From Lycocorax pyrrhopterus obiensis (taxonomy: Eukaryota; Chordata; Aves; Passeriformes; Paradisaeidae): a stretch of DNA of 64,000 nt. The stretch covers positions 23,160,757 through 23,224,756 of the forward strand of contig JACSVZ010000002.1 in the NCBI GenBank assembly GCA_014706295.1. Direction: 5' to 3'. Numbering within the stretch: position 1 is the first letter of the stretch; the number at the start of each line of letters is the position of its first letter. Positions 46,601-60,361 of this stretch are shown here, piece after piece. Made by a program: the position numbers and the translations under genes. Below the pieces are notes generated by a model that was not told the origin of the DNA, searched no databases, and saw only the letters and a program-made list of their open reading frames with translations.

Positions 46601-49600
46601 TGTAAATAATCTGCATAAGAAATGAGTTAATCTGTTTGTCAGGACAGGTTTGACTTGCTAAACAAGGCCCATCAAGTTTTTCTGGTTTATGTTTACGAGC
46701 AGCATCATAACTACCTGAAGTCAGAAAAACATGCATCCAATAATTCATGTATCAAATGAGAAAAGTTTGTTTCATCTGAATTGTAACTTTTACCCACACG
46801 ATGTATTTACTTCTATCAGGATTTTTATTTAGGGAAAAATAAAACCGAATGAAAGCAAGAGTTCAAAACAAAAGTGAAGAACAAAGTTGGGTGCGACATT
46901 TAATTTTCTTTTAATATTAAAACTTGAAATATTTATTAGGTAAAAACAGGTTGGCATTGTACTTCTTAAGGCATTTCTTCACATACAGTACCAAGAATTA
47001 TATCATTGCTAATGTTTTCCTGCTGAGCTGCCGTCATCTTTTGTCTTGCTGTCATAGTGCTACATTGATGTACCTTCCCCATTTGGGTAGAGGTCATTAT
47101 CCTCGTGCCCGGCTGCATTGCCTCTGCTGTGCAGGTTAACTGCTTGAGGTCTTTTATCTAGACAAATGTTTTACCAGAGCTTTTGCTCCACGATGACACA
47201 AACTGTTCCTCAGAGGTCAAATCAGATGCATTAGCAATGCTGTGGTAGCATGTTCCCTGTATATTCACACACTCATTCAGAGACTCATGGGAGTTAAGGT
47301 ATCAGCGTTGTGAAATGAATAAAAATAATTATTAAAATGTCCTTTATTTTCAAGACTTTCTTCTCCCAAGTAAGTACTTGTATGTTGTCTTCATTTAGTA
47401 TTTGTGTCACTGTAAAACTGGCTTGTCAAAATAATGCCATTTTACAATCAATTTTGACAAATGTATGGTAATCATAATAGCCAATTTTTTTTCAAATAAA
47501 CTGTGTACATAATGAGCTCAAATCACAGTTCACACATTTTTTATGTGTTAGCTAATTCTATCAATATCTTCTTTTTAAATAGTTGCTTTGAGACTATTAG
47601 CCATTCCCTGGGCATTTCTGGTAGTTTCTTTCTGTGCATGAGTGATAATCAAGAGGCAAAATAACAAGTGAGAAAATGCCCTAAAGCTTGCTCAGCTATG
47701 CTCAGATTTTACAACATCTAGTTCTTACTATCAATTATAGGTTAAAAGGTCTAATAAGTACATTTCACCATGCTCAGAACTTCAGCCTTCAGCATTCAGA
47801 TTCTGTCAGCCTTGTCCCAAACAGGAAAAGACCTGTACAAGAGCTAATCCTCTGCATCTCTTCATAGGAATATGAATGCATTCCTTGAATTGTGAAATAG
47901 TATTTGGTAAGACCTTGCTGAACAAAAGTGATGAGCACTGTAATTTGTCATACAAATAAAAGGGTTTTTCTTCTGCTGTTCATACAAAACTCAATTTAGG
48001 AACATAGCTGAAAAAATATTTAGCTTTAGGGATGTGACTACTGAAGCAAATGAAGTTACTGGAGTGCCAGTATGGGTACTAGGAATCCTTCTCTCAATCT
48101 GGACCAAATTTCCTTTAAAATTTAAAACTTTTAAGTTAAAACGACAGAAGCAGGACCAAGGTCACTTGCCTTCCCAGAGATCTAAAAGGTATCAATGCAT
48201 AGTAGGATTTCAGTATTTATTGCTTTAGCTGCAAATATTTAATTTATGTTGAAAATACCAATACACAAATTTAACTCAGTAATTCCCATCTCTTCCTGTC
48301 TCCCACTGGGAAAACCACACTGGCTTCAAATAAGCTCTGTGTGGGTACTGGCCTCTTTGCATGGAGCCCCTGAAAGGGTCAGGGCTACAGTAGTAAAAAA
48401 AAAAAAAGGTCTGTTTTATCCATGTGCTTGCATAAAAGCAGAAATATATATAATATATATTCTATATAGGTATGTCTGGTTGCCTTAGAACTTAAAGCGC
48501 ACCTCTGAGCTTTGGAGCCAACAGTTACTGGTCATGGGTGATAGCTGCAGTCATGTTAGGAATACATCTGCTGCACAGAGAACCTCGGGGAACACTGATG
48601 TTTGAATGAACCATATATTCATTTTTGTTGGTTAGGGTGGTTAGGATTTGGGGCTGGTTTTTTAAGTAGATCTTATTTAGTAGGACATACACAAAATGTC
48701 TTGTTTGTATGAAAGCATTGGGAGCCAGAGAAAAAGAAAATTATTCTTCAGTCTGAATTATGATTTAGGCCTGGCAAAGACTTAGGTTTTGGGACTGGTT
48801 TCAGTGTGGAGTGGAGGGAGATTTTTAGCTGAATAGGAACTGATTCAATTAGTGCTTAAATTAATGAGTGATGTCTTTTCACTGTCTGCTGTCCCTACTG
48901 GGGATTAGGCATGGTGTGCCAGGAAGGATACAGGGCTCATCTGAAGTACTGAGGCAATGAGGATGCAGCAAGGGTATAGAGAACTGGCATTTTTATTTTT
49001 CAGTTAGGGCAATTAGTTGTATTAGCTTAATCATGTCCACATAGCTTGGTTCTCTATGAAATTTTCTGCTTTGGTACTAAAAAATGATCAAAGACTGACA
49101 CTAGAATTTGATTTTTGTTTGTTGTATGAGTTCATTTAGAGTATGCCAGCGGCTGCTGCAGCCAGTGAACCTCAATAAATGCCTGTTGGATATCTATTTA
49201 GCAGCAGGCTCCAGTTTTTTCAACACTGTCTCCATGTAACCTTTTAATCTAGTTCTTGTCTTTGACTTTTCATATTTTATATATTTAACCTCTTGATGCA
49301 GATATTTTGCATTAAGTGCTTTAGAAATCCTGATTTACTGCCTCGAGGGATAAACCAGAATTCCAGTATTCTTGCTTTATCTACATTCATTTACACAGAC
49401 CATTTATTTCTAATAAATACATTGGTCAGATCATATTTCTCTGCAAACTCTAAGCCCTGAAAATAAATTTATGCAGTGACATAATGAAAATAATAAAAAC
49501 TGTCTTGCATGTTGCTCTTATTCTTGCTTTAAATATCACCTTCCAAAGGCATGGTGAGTTTATATTCTCCAAGTAAACACCACGTTTGAGGTTCACACTG

Positions 49601-51675
49601 CAAAGCTCTAATTTTTAGTTGACTTCTAAGGGAATTTAATCAAACTACAGGATATATGATTCAAAGCAAAAAATGTAATTAAGAAAAATCTTTTTCTGTA
49701 GGCAAAGAGCAGCTTGTTTTCATTAATTTTATGAAGAATGTTGTTTTTCTTGGCTGAAAACTTAAACTCATGGGACAAAGGAAGATTTATGGGGTGATCC
49801 GCAAAATCACACAGGTTTTGTGTTGCAATGCTGTTTTTGCAGTGACCACTAGAGTCCCTATAGTTGAAAGTTTATCAGTATTTCTTTTTATAAATCTCTA
49901 TTTTCAGAAAGGGCTTTTATTCAGAGATTAGCTTTGAGCTAAATATATGCACACAAAGGCTCAGTGTATATGTAGTGTGGTAAGCATGTATATTTTAATG
50001 TAAACAATTTATAATATTTTAAGACGTCTTACATTACAAGGAAAAATGAAACTGAAGTAAGAACAGCTATTTAGATCTTCCATCCATATACTGCTTGTGC
50101 TTCTTTGTCATTGTGCTTTATTTAAACACATGGCAAACTCTCCAGCAGTTGCTGAAAGCCACTAGTACAGAAGATCAGAGACATGATGTCTCTTGCCCTA
50201 CTCCTTCAAGGTGTCAGTGCCCCTTATGAGGTGCTTGGGCTGAAGATCTATGTGTCTTACAAAGTTTTCATCTTTGTGATCATTAGAGTGGAGGTGCAGA
50301 ACCAGAGACACAGCCGGGTTATTGGGTGGCACTTTGACTTACTTCTCCCTTCTGAGCTTTGACCCCTTAGATTCGAAGTTCAAATTCAGCTTTAACTTTG
50401 ACACACGTATTTTTAAACCAAATAATGAGTTTATTTAGTTAACTGTATGAAGTGAAATACCTTTTGTATCTTTAAAAATCTCTCTTTAAGAAGATCAGTA
50501 GTTCACGAACAGTAATGAAACAACAATCTTAACAGAATGCTCTTTCATTCCCCGTAATGTCAGCAAGAGTGTCTACTTGTTTAATGTTGTAGTAAACAGA
50601 AAAGTTCATGGTTCAGTGCTTAAGCGTCTGAGCTGTCTCCCCAACTGTTCCTGGCTGCCAGTACTTTACTTACTCTACAGGAAACTAATTTAATTAGTAC
50701 AAAGAACAGGCCAGTACAGATGCCTGTATGAAATTCTTTCAGTTTTTAGAAGGCATATGCTGAACTCCCTACGTTAGATGGAAAAACAGAGATTGTAACA
50801 TTCAGACAATGAAATATCTGTTAACCTGTATTATCAAAGGTTGCTGTCTCAAATTATGTTACTGTGGTCTTGCAACCTCAAACCAGAAAAAATATTTCAG
50901 TTGAAAGACAAAGAAACTGATAGTAAATTTGAGACAACCTTATGCTTCATATTAGGAATCTCTTCATCCTGTATGTGACTAACTGGGAAGATGTACCATT
51001 AGTTCTTAGCAACACTGTCTTCTTCTAAAGTCTGCTTCACAAAATTTATTAAAGTGCTAAATTCAAACAGTACTTAGGAAATACAAAAATTAAGGTTTCA
51101 AATTTAATTTCCTCCACCTGTGGTTTATGCACTCATCTACAGTTTTCATTTGCCAGGATCACATACTATTATTTCTCTGGGCCCTCAAGCCCCTTTTCTA
51201 TAGGATAATGGATTGTGAACACAGATGGATAGTTAATGTTTCCTTTCATCTTCATCATTCAGTGTTTCATCCTATGCATTATGGCTATAGCGTCCATAAT
51301 CTGCACCAGATATGGAATCATTAGTTTCCATGGTGGCTTTTCATGATGTGCATTCTGTCTGAGTTCTTTGCCAGCATTGTGAAGCCACTTTCACAGTACC
51401 CCCATGAGCTGACATGGTTTGAAGGTGTCCATTTTACGCACTAGAAGCTGAATCACAGGTATTAAAATGGCAATTGTTAAAAATTAATCAATTATTCTTG
51501 CCTGATTTTTCAGAGCTCCTTGCATCCTCTAGCGCTCAATATGTTCAGATTGGATTTCATTCTGCATTGACCTCAGTTGGAGCAGTGAATGCTCAGCATA
51601 TCTGCAGCCCCAGCCAGGATCCATCCTGGATTATAAAGAAAATGAAAGCTGCCAAGGGAATTTCTGTTAGGGGAG

Positions 51676-51690
51676 AAAAAAAAAAAAAAA
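51676..51690 (+). repeat. poly(A) run
   Basis: Fifteen consecutive A after GGGAG. I see no transposon body upstream and no clear target-site duplication, so a retrocopy is not supported. Confidence 0.85.
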
Positions 51691-51705
51691 GGTTAACATA
51701 ACTTC

Positions 51706-51758
51706 TCTAGTATCATGTAGGAGCTCTGATTGTAGTTTTCTAGCATCATGTAGGAACT
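51706..51758 (+). repeat. 33-bp-period imperfect duplication
   Basis: TCTAGTATCATGTAGGAGCT at 51706 recurs as TCTAGCATCATGTAGGAACT at 51739, with two differences in 20 bases. It is a local duplication. The following GTGGCAGAAGCAGGACTC is faintly MIR-like. Confidence 0.85.
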
Positions 51759-52800
51759 GTGGCAGAAGCAGGACTCAAATGCAACTTTCCAAGCATTCAG
51801 CTACTGAAACTTTGTTATTTTTTCTTGTCTGCCCACTCAACTTACTTGAGACCTTCCAACTTCCACAATAAAGGAGTCAAGGATCATATTTTCAATAAAA
51901 CCCTTTGTCTTACAAAAGCAGCATATAGTTTCAGCAGCAAATGTGGCAAAGGTTTCTTTGTGGACAAGAAAATGATCATGTGTTAAAGACTACTACAGGT
52001 GTACAAGGGATTAGATATATTGCACAAGCAATTTAACTCCTTTCAAGAGTTGTAAGTTCCCAAATTTTCAGAAACTGATAAAGTGGAAGAGGTTTTGGTG
52101 TATGGGATCATACTTATACCTTCTTTCACCTTCATCGAGACTTATTGCCAGTGGGATTCCTACCTTTCAACCCTCAGTGTGAGGTCAGTAGATAGCAGTA
52201 GGAGGTGATTATCCTCTGTGTCAGGCTGACACAAGAGAAAACACAGTGCATTGTGCAAACAAGCTTACCTGCTGTTTGTTGGACAGGAGATAATGTTGTG
52301 TGACCCAGGAACAATAGGTCCTCCTGCTGCTGCTGAAGAGACAGGCAGCCTCCTGGCTGTTTGCTCTCTGCGGTCTGCCCGCTGCCTCTCCGTGCCTCCC
52401 TCTGCCCTTTTTCCTGACAGTCACATCCCTATTCCCTAACCTGGTGCTTCAGCCTGTTTCCTCTCTCCTTGTCAAAAAGGAGTCAGCCATGGGATTACGC
52501 TCAATAATGCCTGTCCTGATTACTGTGTGTTTAATTTGAAAGGTATTTTTAATATTGCTCTGGTGCTTAGCAACCCGATATTACGTCACTACCCAAAAAA
52601 TCCCACCAAAAATGGTATTTGCAAGGATGGGAAGAAGAGTCCATCCCTGTCTTTATCAAAGTTAAATGATATGGAAGTTGGTTCTTTCTCTTTCAACATG
52701 TTATTCTTCTGACTGTTTTGTTTGCCTGCCTGTCCTGGTCAAAGATTAAATGACTGAGAACATGGCAAATCCTGGCTTTCTCGTTTAACCACTATCAATC

Positions 52801-53090
52801 ACTTGACATTGCATTTAGAGCTAGTTTGCACAAGATATGTGAAAAGCAAAGAGCCTCACTTGCATGCTGGCTTAACAGCCAGCAACATTTTCCCCTCCCA
52901 TCTGCTGTGTTCATTATTATTTAAAAGCTAATCAGGAGACAGAATTGGATTAGCAGAGTGGGTGGCACCAGTGGAAAACAAGCTCTGTGTTGGCAGTCAC
53001 CCTGCCAAGTTCATGTGAAATTGCCCATTTTAGCTGGCAGCTTCAGTTTAGCTTGGTGTGATGACATATGGGCCTAGAGGGTAAGAATCT
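52801..53090. promoter_or_regulatory. candidate conserved non-coding element
   Basis: Words of interest are CTGGCTTAACAGCCAGC (an inverted-repeat-like CTGGCT/AGCCAG, NFI-type), TCATTATTATTTAAAAGCTAATC, GAATTGGATTAGCAG, GTTGGCAGTCACCCTGCCAAG (NFI-like TTGGC...GCCAA) and GTGTGATGACATATGG. It is more balanced in composition than the flanks. The enhancer role is inference. Confidence 0.28.
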
Positions 53091-54010
53091 ATTTCCATAT
53101 TATAGCAGCTTCTGCTGTGAAACCTCATAGTTTGTAGCTGTGTGACTGCCTGGCTTTGGCTGCAGTCTCCTGTCCTGGTCTGCTCTGCCTCATGGGGCTC
53201 CTTGGCCATCGTCTCGGCATTTTTCCAAGGTCCCTTTAGCAGCTCTTCCTATGTGTTGATACCCGAGTTGCCCCCAGCTACTCCGTTGGTCCCAAGCCAT
53301 AAGCATGTTGAGTGTCAAGAAGCAAAGTAGAGAAGCTCATAACCCTCTCATCTGTGGCACCCCCAGAATCAAAGGAGAGAAACCAAGTCTTTGTTTTGAC
53401 TTTTAAGGGTCAGAAGTTTCTCAAAACAGCAGGGATATAATATTTTATGTTTGAAAAATAAATAACATAGCATGTAATTTACACACTGATTCAAAACTCA
53501 ATCACCTCATAAATAGGCATTTACAAATGAAAAACTAACTTCTTAAAATTAATTAAAATTCCCTGTTCAAGTATTAGTGTTCTAGAATTTTCCAGGATAT
53601 GATTTCAGCGTCCAGTGTTGTCTATTGTACTTCTGCATAAAGGAAGTTTTGGTGCCTTGCATTGAAATCCATGTGACAGGGATACCACCAACTAAGTCAA
53701 TTCTGTAAAATAAGCTCAAATATATTTCAGGAACCAGACTGCCCCCAAGTCCCTCAGCTGTGATTAGTGAGTTAACAATAACATTTCTTATTTCAGAAAT
53801 CTTTTTCATCCTCTACTTACTATATAAGGAAAATAATTAAAATAAGTCTATGCAAAGCCCTTTCAAAGCACAAAGAATGTATCTCTCTGAGTTTACAGTA
53901 CCATTATTGTCAGTTATTACTTGACAGGATGAAAATGTTTGAGGAGGGAGAGTTACAGGCTGTTGACATGCCTTGAAACTATTTATAATAATTTCCAAAA
54001 TTTCCAGTGC

Positions 54011-54035
54011 CTTTTTTTTTTTTTGTTTTTTTTTT
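54011..54035 (+). repeat. poly(T) tract
   Basis: Two T-runs separated by one G. It may be an old poly(A) end on the minus strand, but no element body is seen. Confidence 0.85.
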
Positions 54036-54274
54036 AACTTTGGACACTCTGTACTGCTGCATACTAATTTAGATAGTTTTGTTTTGGGGACAGTGAAGGG
54101 GAGCAGAGAAATCTTGCTCTTGGGAGTATATGATCCTTTTCTATGCAATGTGAGAAATGAAGACCTTTTTCCTGTTAATCCTTGTTATCACAGCCTCTGC
54201 ATGGTAACGACCCTGATCTAACATAGTTTGACAAAGGTGGACAAAACACGATGCATGATGCCATTAAGAAACCC

Positions 54275-54330
54275 CAAGCACTTTACAATGAGGAAACAAA
54301 TTGCACCTTAGAAGATGGGAATTGGTGCAC
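54275..54330 (-). repeat. possible MIR-like relic
   Basis: CCAAGCACTTTACAATGAGGAAACAAATTGCAC recalls the reverse strand of MIR (AAGCACTTTACA, then GATGAGGAAACTGAGGCAC). It is short and diverged. Confidence 0.25.
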
Positions 54331-57083
54331 AGGTCTGGCTCCCCACTTGTGCCTGTCTCTGCTCAAGATGCAGTGGGGGCTTCTTATGCATGATATGACT
54401 GTTGTCATCTTCCTGCTGTTTATTCAGCAGGGATGGGTTGAGAGAAGTGTCAGGAAAGGGGCAAATATCTCCCAATCAATGATCAAAAACTAAAGGTGTG
54501 TATTTATCACCAAATGGCTGCCAAATTTGAACATAATGCACCCGTGAGATGGTTAGATGGTATCTCTATTAATATATCAAACTAAAGGCCTGCATTTTGG
54601 AAGGATTTATTTCTGTGATGAACTCAATTTTAGAAGTCCCTGCTGGGGGTTAGAGATGTGATCAATGCTCAGGCTCCAGTAGCAGCGTCTTTGTTACTGC
54701 CTATGCAGAGACCTGAGCACATCACTTAGGCACAAAGAGGCAGCTTAGCTCTTTGTTCATTCTTTATACATGAGCTAGTTACTCATTTCTCCATACATAA
54801 CTGCTATCATTCTTCATACCTAAACGGCATTTTGTTTCTGGATTAACTTAAAAAGCTTTTTGGACAGGTCTAATAATCAGAAGCCTGTATTTTAAGGTGA
54901 AAAGGGCTAACGAGATACAGAAAGTCACACTATCTGTTTGTAGAGAGCAATTCAGTGTTCTCCTGGTGCATCTATTTCACCTCCTTTCGATATTTAAACC
55001 CAGAGCATGTCAGTTACAGAGGTGCTGGGTATCATTCTGTATCATTGTTATCTGTTCATCTGTTCAGCTCTTTCTTTCTCTTTTTTTCCCATAACAATTT
55101 TCAGCCTCATATCTTTAATATTTTTTGTATATACGATTTACACTTTACATTACTCAAAATGAATACAAGCTGATCAGGTGGATTGAGCTTCAGTTGCCAC
55201 AAACAAATGAGAACTTACTGTAGTGCTGTGCTGTTCAGTAACGCTAGAGAAGTTTCAGCTTGAAAAAAGCCATCGTAAATGAATTTATGTGCCCACACAG
55301 ATTTATTTTAATTAAAATCATCCATGAGTCTTGGCTGTTGCTTTGACTACTAAGTACTTACAAATAAGCTTAATAGACATGTTTGTTTTTTCCACAGCTG
55401 TAAAAATATATATTCTGCTACATGATTGGTTTTTTATCTGATTTATTTAAATAGAGTGAGGTAAAGATGCCGTTTATAGGGAAGGTTAAAGGGTCAAAAT
55501 CCTATTTAATTAACTTATACCCACTTGGGAAGCAGCCAAGGTAAAAGAATGCAGTGAAAGTAAGCTTCAGATAATATGAAATCTTTGAAAAGGACTAACC
55601 ACCTTTGGTGAAAGGCTTTCCTGTTCTTAACCTTGTGTCATTTAAACTATTTAAATGAGCTATGCAAAACCTTACTTTTATAATGGAGCTTCAAAAAAAA
55701 GATTAAGTATTTCCTGCAGTTACAAGAAAACCAATGCTTATAGCACTTTGGAAAGAAAAGCCTTTACTGCTCCATCTTACCATGATCCCTGTCTTTGCAT
55801 GCCACAAAATGCACAGTATGTTGCACCTGATTTGACATCTACTATTTCTGCCACAAGCCTCTCAAGTGTGTGAGACTGCTTTTTAAAATCATTTAAGTCT
55901 TTTAAAAAACAGAAAGGAAGGAGGAAGCCTGTGTAATATCTGAAGGAGGTCTGGGTTTTAAAGAGTATAGATCCTGCTTGGTTTCTAAAAGTTGCATCTA
56001 TGAGAAGAACTTCATACTGGACTTCCCAAACCATGCATAATATTTGAACATCTTAGTCATACATGTGGAAAAGGTTCTTACCCCAATCGGAGTGTGAACT
56101 CTGAGAAATAAAATCACTGAGCTGCTTTGTGATCTCTTTGTGTACTACATAGAATACCCTCATTGCTGTAGTGATGCTCTGTAGAGGTGCTAATTCTGGA
56201 ACATTTTTTCCATTTAATGCCACAGAGACTGCACTGGGGAAATATTTCTGTTTCAGTGCTCCATATGGTTTTGTATGTAAAAATGGAACTGGCAGGGAAG
56301 AAAGCAGCTGGCCTGAAGCTGCCAGTAACTATTTCTAATGTCATAGATTTTCAGCAAAAATCCCAAGTGGGAGCTGTATAGGTGAAAGGACTGCATAGCA
56401 GTACTCAGCAAGTATCAGCACACCCTCTAGGGAATGAACACAGAGACAAGCAATATCTCATAAAGACACCATTGCACTTCCTAAACTGGGATTTTTTTTT
56501 TCTCCACTGTTCCATTCTGGTCTCAAGAAGTCTCAGGCTGGGAAACAAGTCAGGCTTGAAAATGTCAACTGCAAAGACTTCCTGATACCTCTGTCAATAA
56601 ATACCATTGTATGGCATTTATGATATGGGTGGACACCTAGATTAAGGGTTTAGGGCATAATCATATTTGGAAATATATTCCAAAATTTAAATACATCTAT
56701 TACTTAAACTTGCCATTAATACAATACATTATAATCGTGGGAAAGATCCTTCTGCTTCAGCGTGTGAGGTCTGCTTTCTGTCTAATTTATATGTGCTTAA
56801 GAGTGCAGTGCTGTGATAAAAAACGTATTTTAATTGACATGACCACTTTGCCATGATGCTCAGTCTCTCAAAAGCCACAGAAGCAAACAGAATGTATGAC
56901 CAGATGGTGTTTAGCTAGAAGGATCTTCGCCATCCAGAATGCAGCTGCAATAGTATCTGTTCTGTCAAGCTAAAACAAAGGCATTCATAACTCCACATTC
57001 CAGATTTAAAATTCCTTGCTGGTTTGAAAAGTACTTTCTAGGAAAAACACTAATGGAAATAAAAATGCAGGTGAGAAATAGAC

Positions 57084-57167
57084 TTTTTTTTTTTTTAGTT
57101 TACCCATCCCTCTTTTTTTCTTCCTTCTGCACCTGAACACTCTATCTTCTTAAAGAAAAAAAAAAAA
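57084..57167. repeat. T-run and A-run pair
   Basis: A T-run at about 57084-57096 and an A-run at about 57156-57167 bracket roughly 60 bp of pyrimidine-rich sequence, giving a weak potential hairpin. Confidence 0.7.
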
Positions 57168-57787
57168 GAAATGACATAACTTAATTCCAAGCTGCCTGTA
57201 GGTACTTGCAAGCTACTAGAATGATTTTGGTAGTGATAAACATTCACACTTTGTTTTCTTAATGCTTAGCATTTATCTGTGGAGTCTGAGGTAGTTCATG
57301 GTGTTGTGATCCCTTGCAGAGGTATCTTTAAATTCCAAGGAATCTTTGTTAGAACAAAATGGTCCACACCCACCTCAAGACAGCTACTCTGCACTGATTA
57401 CACCAGCAGCATTAAATTTGTTCCAAGACTACTTGGCTTTCAAGAAGTAACTTGACTAATATTAACAATCACATGTATACAAAATGCCCTATTTTTAAGT
57501 ACCTGTGGATACTTTAATTTTTGCACGAGGCAGGGCTTAATTTTTGGGAGGAGGTGAATGCTAATGAGTCATCTGGCAGGCACTTAATCTTTCATATGTC
57601 ATTTTGTCCAGCAGACTTTGCTTTGGGGATAAAGGCCATGACAGGGAAAAGCAGGAATAAATTTCTGATTAAGTTCTCTAAAGATATGTACTTCTTGTTA
57701 TGTTAGATGGGGAGGAGAGGAAGGAGATGGTCAAGTACGTCATCTCATCTGGGTTTTGAGTTGGTCAGCTGTTGTGTTTCAGGTGAA

Positions 57788-57801
57788 ATAAATAAATAAA
57801 T
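57788..57801 (+). repeat. short AAAT repeat
   Basis: A short run of AAAT units (AATAAATAAATAAAT), also containing AATAAA hexamers with no gene upstream to use them. Confidence 0.7.
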
Positions 57802-58049
57802 ATGCTTAGGCTTGAGTTGATAATAGCACTGTTAATAACAGTGACCATCATTCCTGTCAGTCAGTAAGTTTAATTTGTGGTATTTGGAGGGCACAGTTGA
57901 TCTGCTTTCCCTGAACTCTAGGGTTGTATTCTTTATTCAAAGCTAGGTAAAGACCTATAAAGAATCAGATGCTTTTCTATCCCATCTGAATTCTCTGAAC
58001 TCTGGTTAAATATGAATTGAACCTTTACAAACTGTTAAACATCTCCTTG

Positions 58050-58071
58050 ATATGTTGGCAGGCCAACATAT
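58050..58071. repeat. perfect 10-bp inverted repeat, 2-base loop
   Basis: ATATGTTGGC (58050-58059), AG, GCCAACATAT (58062-58071). The centre TTGGCAGGCCAA resembles an NFI dimer site. Confidence 0.9.
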
Positions 58072-59023
58072 TTTTACTGCTAAAAAAAAAATAAAACCAA
58101 CCAAAAAAATTCAAAGAACTTCCAGTCAGAGGCATGGGCTCTCAGCCATCTCTTGTTTGCTGCTCCCTTGAAACATGTACAGGAGATTATCCTTATTAGG
58201 CTATCTTACGGGTATTCCCAGATCTTTTGAGTATGGTTTTCTTCCTTTTTAATTAGTAGGTCATTATGTGACAACTTCTGTCTGCTCCCTTAAGTGGCTG
58301 GCTAAGGCAGATTTCACAGTGTTTCTGGATACCTGAAAATAATTAGCCATTTGTGAGTTGGGAGGTGGCTTCAGATTTTAGAATGAAGCTTTGTTCTTAG
58401 TAATGCACTGGGGAATGCTGCTGCTGAAAAATAAGGATGTTTTTCCATAATTTTGTCTTTGCAGACAAAAACAGTGTGATAAGTTTCTGTCTAGCTCTAT
58501 CCAGGCAGTTCCTTCTTGCTCCCTCACCAGTTTTCAATCCCATTAACTGTGATGTTGCACCTATTTGGAAGTTTGGTGTAAACTGGATCACTGAGAAGTT
58601 CTACATAAAAATGTCACTTCTGATACTTTTAGTGATCCGGTGTACAGGGAGTTCTACAGAAAATTTTACAGTATGAGTGACAGGGGCACAAGTTGCAGGG
58701 CAGGAGCAAGGAAGTAGGTTTGCAGCAGTGGGAATTTCTTAAGCTGGGTCTGCCACAAAGGTGAGCCATGGTAGAAGGATACCACAGCTCAGCTCACTCA
58801 CACCCAGTTGCTTGTAGTTGAACCTCCCATCCCTTGCCTGTTTAGCTCTGCAAGAGAGTTTAGCAATGAGAAGATCTCTCAGCAGCTCTTCTGGAGCTCC
58901 TTTTCTCCAGAGACGGGTTCAAACCAGTAACAAACCTGTTAACCAGGGCATTAATACCATTGTATCATCTTCCAAGAGGTATTTCCTTTCTGAGTTCTGT
59001 TATATACAACTGTAACAGATAGG

Positions 59024-59069
59024 CTTTTTTTTTCTTTTTTTTTTTTTTCTTTTTTTTTCCTTTTCTTTT
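59024..59069 (+). repeat. long interrupted poly(T) tract
   Basis: About 45 bases of T broken by a few C, ending in CCTTTTCTTTTGG. It is likely length-variable and a weak point for assembly. Confidence 0.9.
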
Positions 59070-60361
59070 GGATATTTTAATTAAGCTATCTACAAATTTT
59101 GGTCAGGCTGTCATTTACTTATCTGTTTCAGAGATGAGAGCTGGTGCTACCACTGAGATAAAGATCTCATTGTGTCAAACACTGGCAAAAATTGTAGGTT
59201 TAGGTTCTCTCATTATAGATCCAGAGAGACAGCATTTCTCCAATTCACGTTCAGTCAGTTCCTCTTAGCAGGCCTTTTTGCAAGTTATCAGGGTGAGAAG
59301 CATAGCAATTTAGACATATCACGTTAATCAGATAGAAAAAAGGTTATAAGAAGTTGTAGGGATTTGGATGTTTGTCAGGTTTGAGAAGTATATTCTTGCA
59401 AACAACTAACACTAATATTTTTCTGTTCCTGATGAGTACCAAAATCCTGAAATTGCATTTTTGTTTTTAATAAGGTTTCCATGGCTTTGCTTGCAAACTA
59501 TATTAAGCTCAATAACACTGCTATTTTTGTAGTATCTTCATCTGAAGTACTAGTTTTCCCAGAGCTCACTCACAGAGGGCTGTGCTTTATTCTCAAAAAC
59601 TAGAAGATGTGTAGTAGATTCAGTCCTGGCCATTTTTCATGTGAAGCCTCATTCAAATGGTAATTGTGAAAGGCTTTGTAGACTTTGTTCTCAACTCAAA
59701 GAAAAAACTTCAGCTGTGGGTAGCTAGGGTAGGAAAGAATTTTTGCTGAAAGACTTGTAGAAAACTAATTTGGAAGTTACCACAGCCACTCAAAAGTTAA
59801 AAGTATACCTACAAATCAACTGTGAAACCAATCACATTATCAAACAACATTGGAAATTAATACTGTGAATAAAATATATTACAGTGAAGATCAGGATTGC
59901 ATTCCTTTTTTTCACCTCACAAGACAGACTATGAAGGAATTCATGATAATATTTTGTAGAGACCTGTGTGCAAAGTATGCACGCCTGGTTTGCAATTATT
60001 GATATGCATATCCATACATTAAAAAAAAAACGTGGTGTATAATTTAAGGGTAAGTCTTGGCTCTTCAGAGTCAACCTCCCACACTGGACTATTGGGTGCA
60101 CATTCACAGAGTCAGGTGATGCTGGACTTTCGTTTTGAACTCGTACTGTGCCTAAGGGTACAATTTGGAAAACTCACAGACCAAGTAAAGATTTCAAGTA
60201 CTACCAAATGTTGCAACTGTTCTCATATTGCATTTTTGATAAATTTAACTGCATTTATATAATTTGAACTGTTGGTGGCTCCAGCTAAAACCGGGCACTA
60301 ATTTTGGGAGACACTCTAAACCCAGAGGCTGGGACATAAACCAGGGCCCTTGTTACAAAAC

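Larger units (their letters stand above)
43621..52800. other. intergenic, no gene recognised
   Basis: AT-rich unique sequence with a G-rich stretch at 44640-44940 (minus-strand frames there are low-complexity), a (TTG)n word at about 45515-45535, a TA-repeat at about 46000, an A-run at about 48396-48408, and a local duplication at 51706. No gene family was recognised. Confidence 0.55.
53091..60360. other. intergenic, no gene recognised
   Basis: AT-rich unique sequence with T-tracts at 54011 and 59024, a T-run/A-run pair at 57084-57167, a hairpin at 58050 and a possible MIR fragment at 54275. No reading frame resembles a known protein. Confidence 0.55.

Noticed and set aside
51676..51690. Poly(A) run as the end of a processed pseudogene
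   Set aside because: No gene-like body upstream and no visible target-site duplication.
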